A stretch of DNA of 7,557 bases, taken from NCBI GenBank assembly GCA_943332745.1, contig CALQQQ010000051.1, forward strand, positions 1-7,557, in the 5' to 3' direction. How positions within the stretch are numbered: position 1 is the stretch's first letter; every line of letters starts with the position of its first letter. The notes below the pieces were generated by a model. The model saw only the letters and a program-made list of their open reading frames with translations. It made no database searches and was not told where the DNA came from. This document shows positions 6,301-7,557 of the stretch, piece by piece. The position numbers were made by a program, and so were the translations under genes. Source of the stretch: Opitutus sp. GAS368 (GTDB taxonomy: Bacteria > Verrucomicrobiota > Verrucomicrobiae > Opitutales > UBA953).

Positions 6301-7557
6301 GTCGCCTCGCTTTCCAACGACCTCCTCTCCGGTCTGGTCGCCAACCCCAAGTTGAGCGGATCCGCCCGGGCCAAGGCCCTCGAGCTCTGGCTCGAACGTA
6401 AGCCGGCCGACCTCACTGAGGTCGCTGGTAAATATGCCAAGGACAAGCAGGACGAAGTCGCCATGGTCGCCATCGGCGCGCTGGCCCATCTGAATCCTGC
6501 GCAGGGCCTCATCGAGCTCTCCAAGTCCGCTTCGGCCGGCTCGGCCGCTCGTCGTCAGGGCGCCTGGAAGGCCCTCGCCAAGCTGCCTGCGCCCGGCGTC
6601 GACGCTCTGTTCGTCGAGAACCTCAAAGCGCTCGAGCAGGCCAAGGGCGTCTCACCTGCTGCTATCGAGTTACTCGAAGCCGCCGCGCTCCGCTCCGAGC
6701 CTTCCGTGAAAGCCGCCCTTGCTGCCACACAGAAGGCGATTACGGGTGGCGATGATAAAATCGCTAAGTGGCTGCCCGCTCTCGAAGGCGGCGACGCCAA
6801 GAACGGCTTCGCGCTGTTCACCGCCTTGCCAGCCGGACAGTGCCTCCGTTGTCACCGTGCCTCGGATGATGCCCACGCCGCCGGTGGCGAAGCCGGTCCG
6901 AACCTCGCCGGTATCGCCAAGCGCGGCGACCGCCGCTATCTCCTTGAGTCCGTCGTGAACTCCGGCGCCGTCATCGTCGCTGGTTACGGCACCGTGAACA
7001 TCGATCTCACCAATGGTGGCGCCTTGATCGGCACCCTCATCAAGGACGACAAGGACCACGTCGACGTCGATGTCGCCGGCAATCGCTGGCGCGTGGCCCG
7101 TAAGGATATCAAGTCCATATCCACGCCCGTCTCCGGGATGCCGGCGATGGACGCCCTCAGTTTGCCCGAAGTGCGCGACATCGTCGCTTGGCTCGCGACG
7201 CTCAATAAGGAACCCAAGAAGGCCAAGGCCGCCGATCCTAAGCTGCTGGATATCTCGACCATCAAGCCTATCGCCGCCGCGTCGGCTACGAACGTCGATC
7301 CGGCCGTCATGGCCTCCGGTAAACAGGGTTTCATGCTCTGCATGGCGTGCCACGGCCCGAACGCCGAAGGTACCGTCATCGCGCCGCCGCTGGCCAAGTC
7401 CAACTGGGTAAACGGTCCGGCCGAGAACCTGATCCGCATCCAACTGCGCGGCCTCAATGGTCCGCTCACCGTTTCCGGCAAGGCTTACACGCTCCCCGTG
7501 CCTATGCCGCCCCAGGCGCAGCAGACCGACGAGCAGATCGCCGCCGTCCTCACCTAC
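3346..7557 (+). CDS. Exported PVC-type multi-domain dehydrogenase-like cytochrome c (3' end missing)
   Basis: An open frame of 1404 codons that runs off the right edge without a stop. Domains in order: signal peptide (1-20, MKSSLFALFTLCLGVSALKA), so the protein is exported; a beta-sandwich (about 22-167, EAFEGDGFDSW to WGFIAADHFVF) resembling the sugar-binding-like domain associated with GH32 enzymes; a basic Pro/Lys linker; a TIGR02604 / sorbosone-dehydrogenase-like beta-propeller (about 205-606) with GLRNPKE (421-427), DNNSDQGD (440-447) and GADSGWE; a long alpha-helical HEAT-like stretch (about 630-1145, e.g. HADAEVRAQAVRALEEA); a TIGR02603 heme domain (about 1149-1287) with C1166-LR-C1169-H1170 and probable axial M1265; and a second cytochrome c domain (from about 1318) with C1332-MA-C1335-H1336 and probable axial M1387. 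Both hemes would be attached in the periplasm. The expected role is oxidation of a sugar-like substrate with electron flow to the hemes; the substrate is unknown. The MKSS start gives a clean signal peptide, but no Shine-Dalgarno precedes it. Confidence 0.93.
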   Translation, partial: MKSSLFALFTLCLGVSALKADTKVIEAFEGDGFDSWQTTGTGFGLAPIAGKVDGVNGEFRNYGGNALVCSGHRGDAATGTLTSPEMKLTHAYLGFLVAGGNHPGKTAVQLFIGGKVVREATGANDLTLRETVWDIAEFKGKTGIVRIIDNEVGAWGFIAADHFVFSSEAKPAFPKGGRPKPKADSKLVRVAGEGSAALVPGATFKVSADRKVTGVTSPTAIGFGNDGSVYVAESHRFRFGIEDDRNHLYWYHDDLAAATTADRLALHKKWEAKRSHEWMTAKSELIRHVGGEQADGTFTTNKIFSGGFNDVLDGTGAGVMAWDDTVYFACIPKLWMMQDAKQDGVETARKVIEDGFGVRISLSGHDMNGFAIGPDGRVWGTIGDRGFNLTTKEGKKYDSRNRGAVFRFEPDGTNFEVVHFGLRNPKEIAFDDFGNGFSVDNNSDQGDAARVVYVVEGADSGWEMEHQAMHTFYRSIGLEQRPLSRWMTEKVWELQNSVQPAFIIPPSAYISSGPSGLTYHPGAGFLESEAQHFLICDYRGSASASGIWSFKMEPAGAGMKMTSSHQLLWGVAATDVEYDWKGRLVVSDFITGWESHQAGRLVTLEANKMMKPESVAPVAALINGGIAKASSAELAGLLAHADQRIRLRAQLELTRRPDAADRFEAATQSAHALERVHGIWGLGILARRGAAIAPGSAWKGPTPVASAEARTAAARRLVPLLAHADAEVRAQAVRALEEAPLKGNDLPLGKLILDPSLRVRSFAAIAAARLGADKYLPEVLAMLKENADADPVLRHAGSFAIDHLCKTAAAFDAVAKDDSASVRLAAVITLRRRNDASAARFVKDKSTIVADEAIRAVHDLGLEAGRPAVAALIDDLGARAWTTFMLRRLTHSAFRLGGEANAARVVAIAANEKLPAEARAEALRLLALWANPYPVDQSTGHWAPLPARDAKELRVSLSAALPTLLKGESDILRASLELVEQYKLEVASLSNDLLSGLVANPKLSGSARAKALELWLERKPADLTEVAGKYAKDKQDEVAMVAIGALAHLNPAQGLIELSKSASAGSAARRQGAWKALAKLPAPGVDALFVENLKALEQAKGVSPAAIELLEAAALRSEPSVKAALAATQKAITGGDDKIAKWLPALEGGDAKNGFALFTALPAGQCLRCHRASDDAHAAGGEAGPNLAGIAKRGDRRYLLESVVNSGAVIVAGYGTVNIDLTNGGALIGTLIKDDKDHVDVDVAGNRWRVARKDIKSISTPVSGMPAMDALSLPEVRDIVAWLATLNKEPKKAKAADPKLLDISTIKPIAAASATNVDPAVMASGKQGFMLCMACHGPNAEGTVIAPPLAKSNWVNGPAENLIRIQLRGLNGPLTVSGKAYTLPVPMPPQAQQTDEQIAAVLTY

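Noticed and set aside
4777..6635. Many CTCGAG hexamers within the cytochrome gene
   Set aside because: They coincide with Leu-Glu dipeptides encoded by the preferred codons CTC GAG, so codon bias in a Leu/Glu-rich helical region explains them.

Overview
This GC-rich window most likely comes from the chromosome of a Verrucomicrobiota bacterium (PVC superphylum), possibly Opitutae-like. The main reason is the long gene at the right. It combines a secretion signal, a sugar-binding-like beta-sandwich, a TIGR02604-type dehydrogenase propeller, a HEAT-repeat stretch, a TIGR02603-type heme domain and a further cytochrome c domain. That architecture is typical of planctomycetes and verrucomicrobia. 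A small conserved protein near the left edge looks PVC-type too. The taxonomic call is inference from protein resemblance only.

Layout, left to right. Two genes read leftward: the first 14 codons of a probably exported protein (1-42, cut by the edge) and a 163-residue protein of unknown function with scattered cysteines (49-540). A 94-base divergent gap with a G-run cluster and a short direct repeat separates them from a rightward isochorismatase-fold hydrolase (635-1192). That gene meets the leftward tsaD gene (1189-2211) tail to tail; their stop codons overlap within TTAG. An 83-base divergent gap follows. Next comes a rightward MidA/NDUFAF7-type methyltransferase-like gene starting at GTG (2295-3272). 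After 73 bases comes the large cytochrome gene (3346 to beyond the right edge), with 1404 open codons and no stop.

The genes do not form one pathway. TsaD makes the t6A modification of ANN-decoding tRNAs and is housekeeping. The methyltransferase-like protein and the small hydrolase are of uncertain substrate. The large protein is expected to act in the periplasm, passing electrons from an oxidised substrate (perhaps a sugar) to its own hemes and on to the respiratory chain. I see no tRNA, rRNA, CRISPR array, insertion sequence, phage gene or defence system, and no clear sign of recent transfer. No exciting undescribed system is evident. The most noteworthy points are the domain build of the cytochrome gene, an apparently shortened methyltransferase core, a Kae1-like residue in TsaD, and start codons that lack well-placed Shine-Dalgarno sequences.
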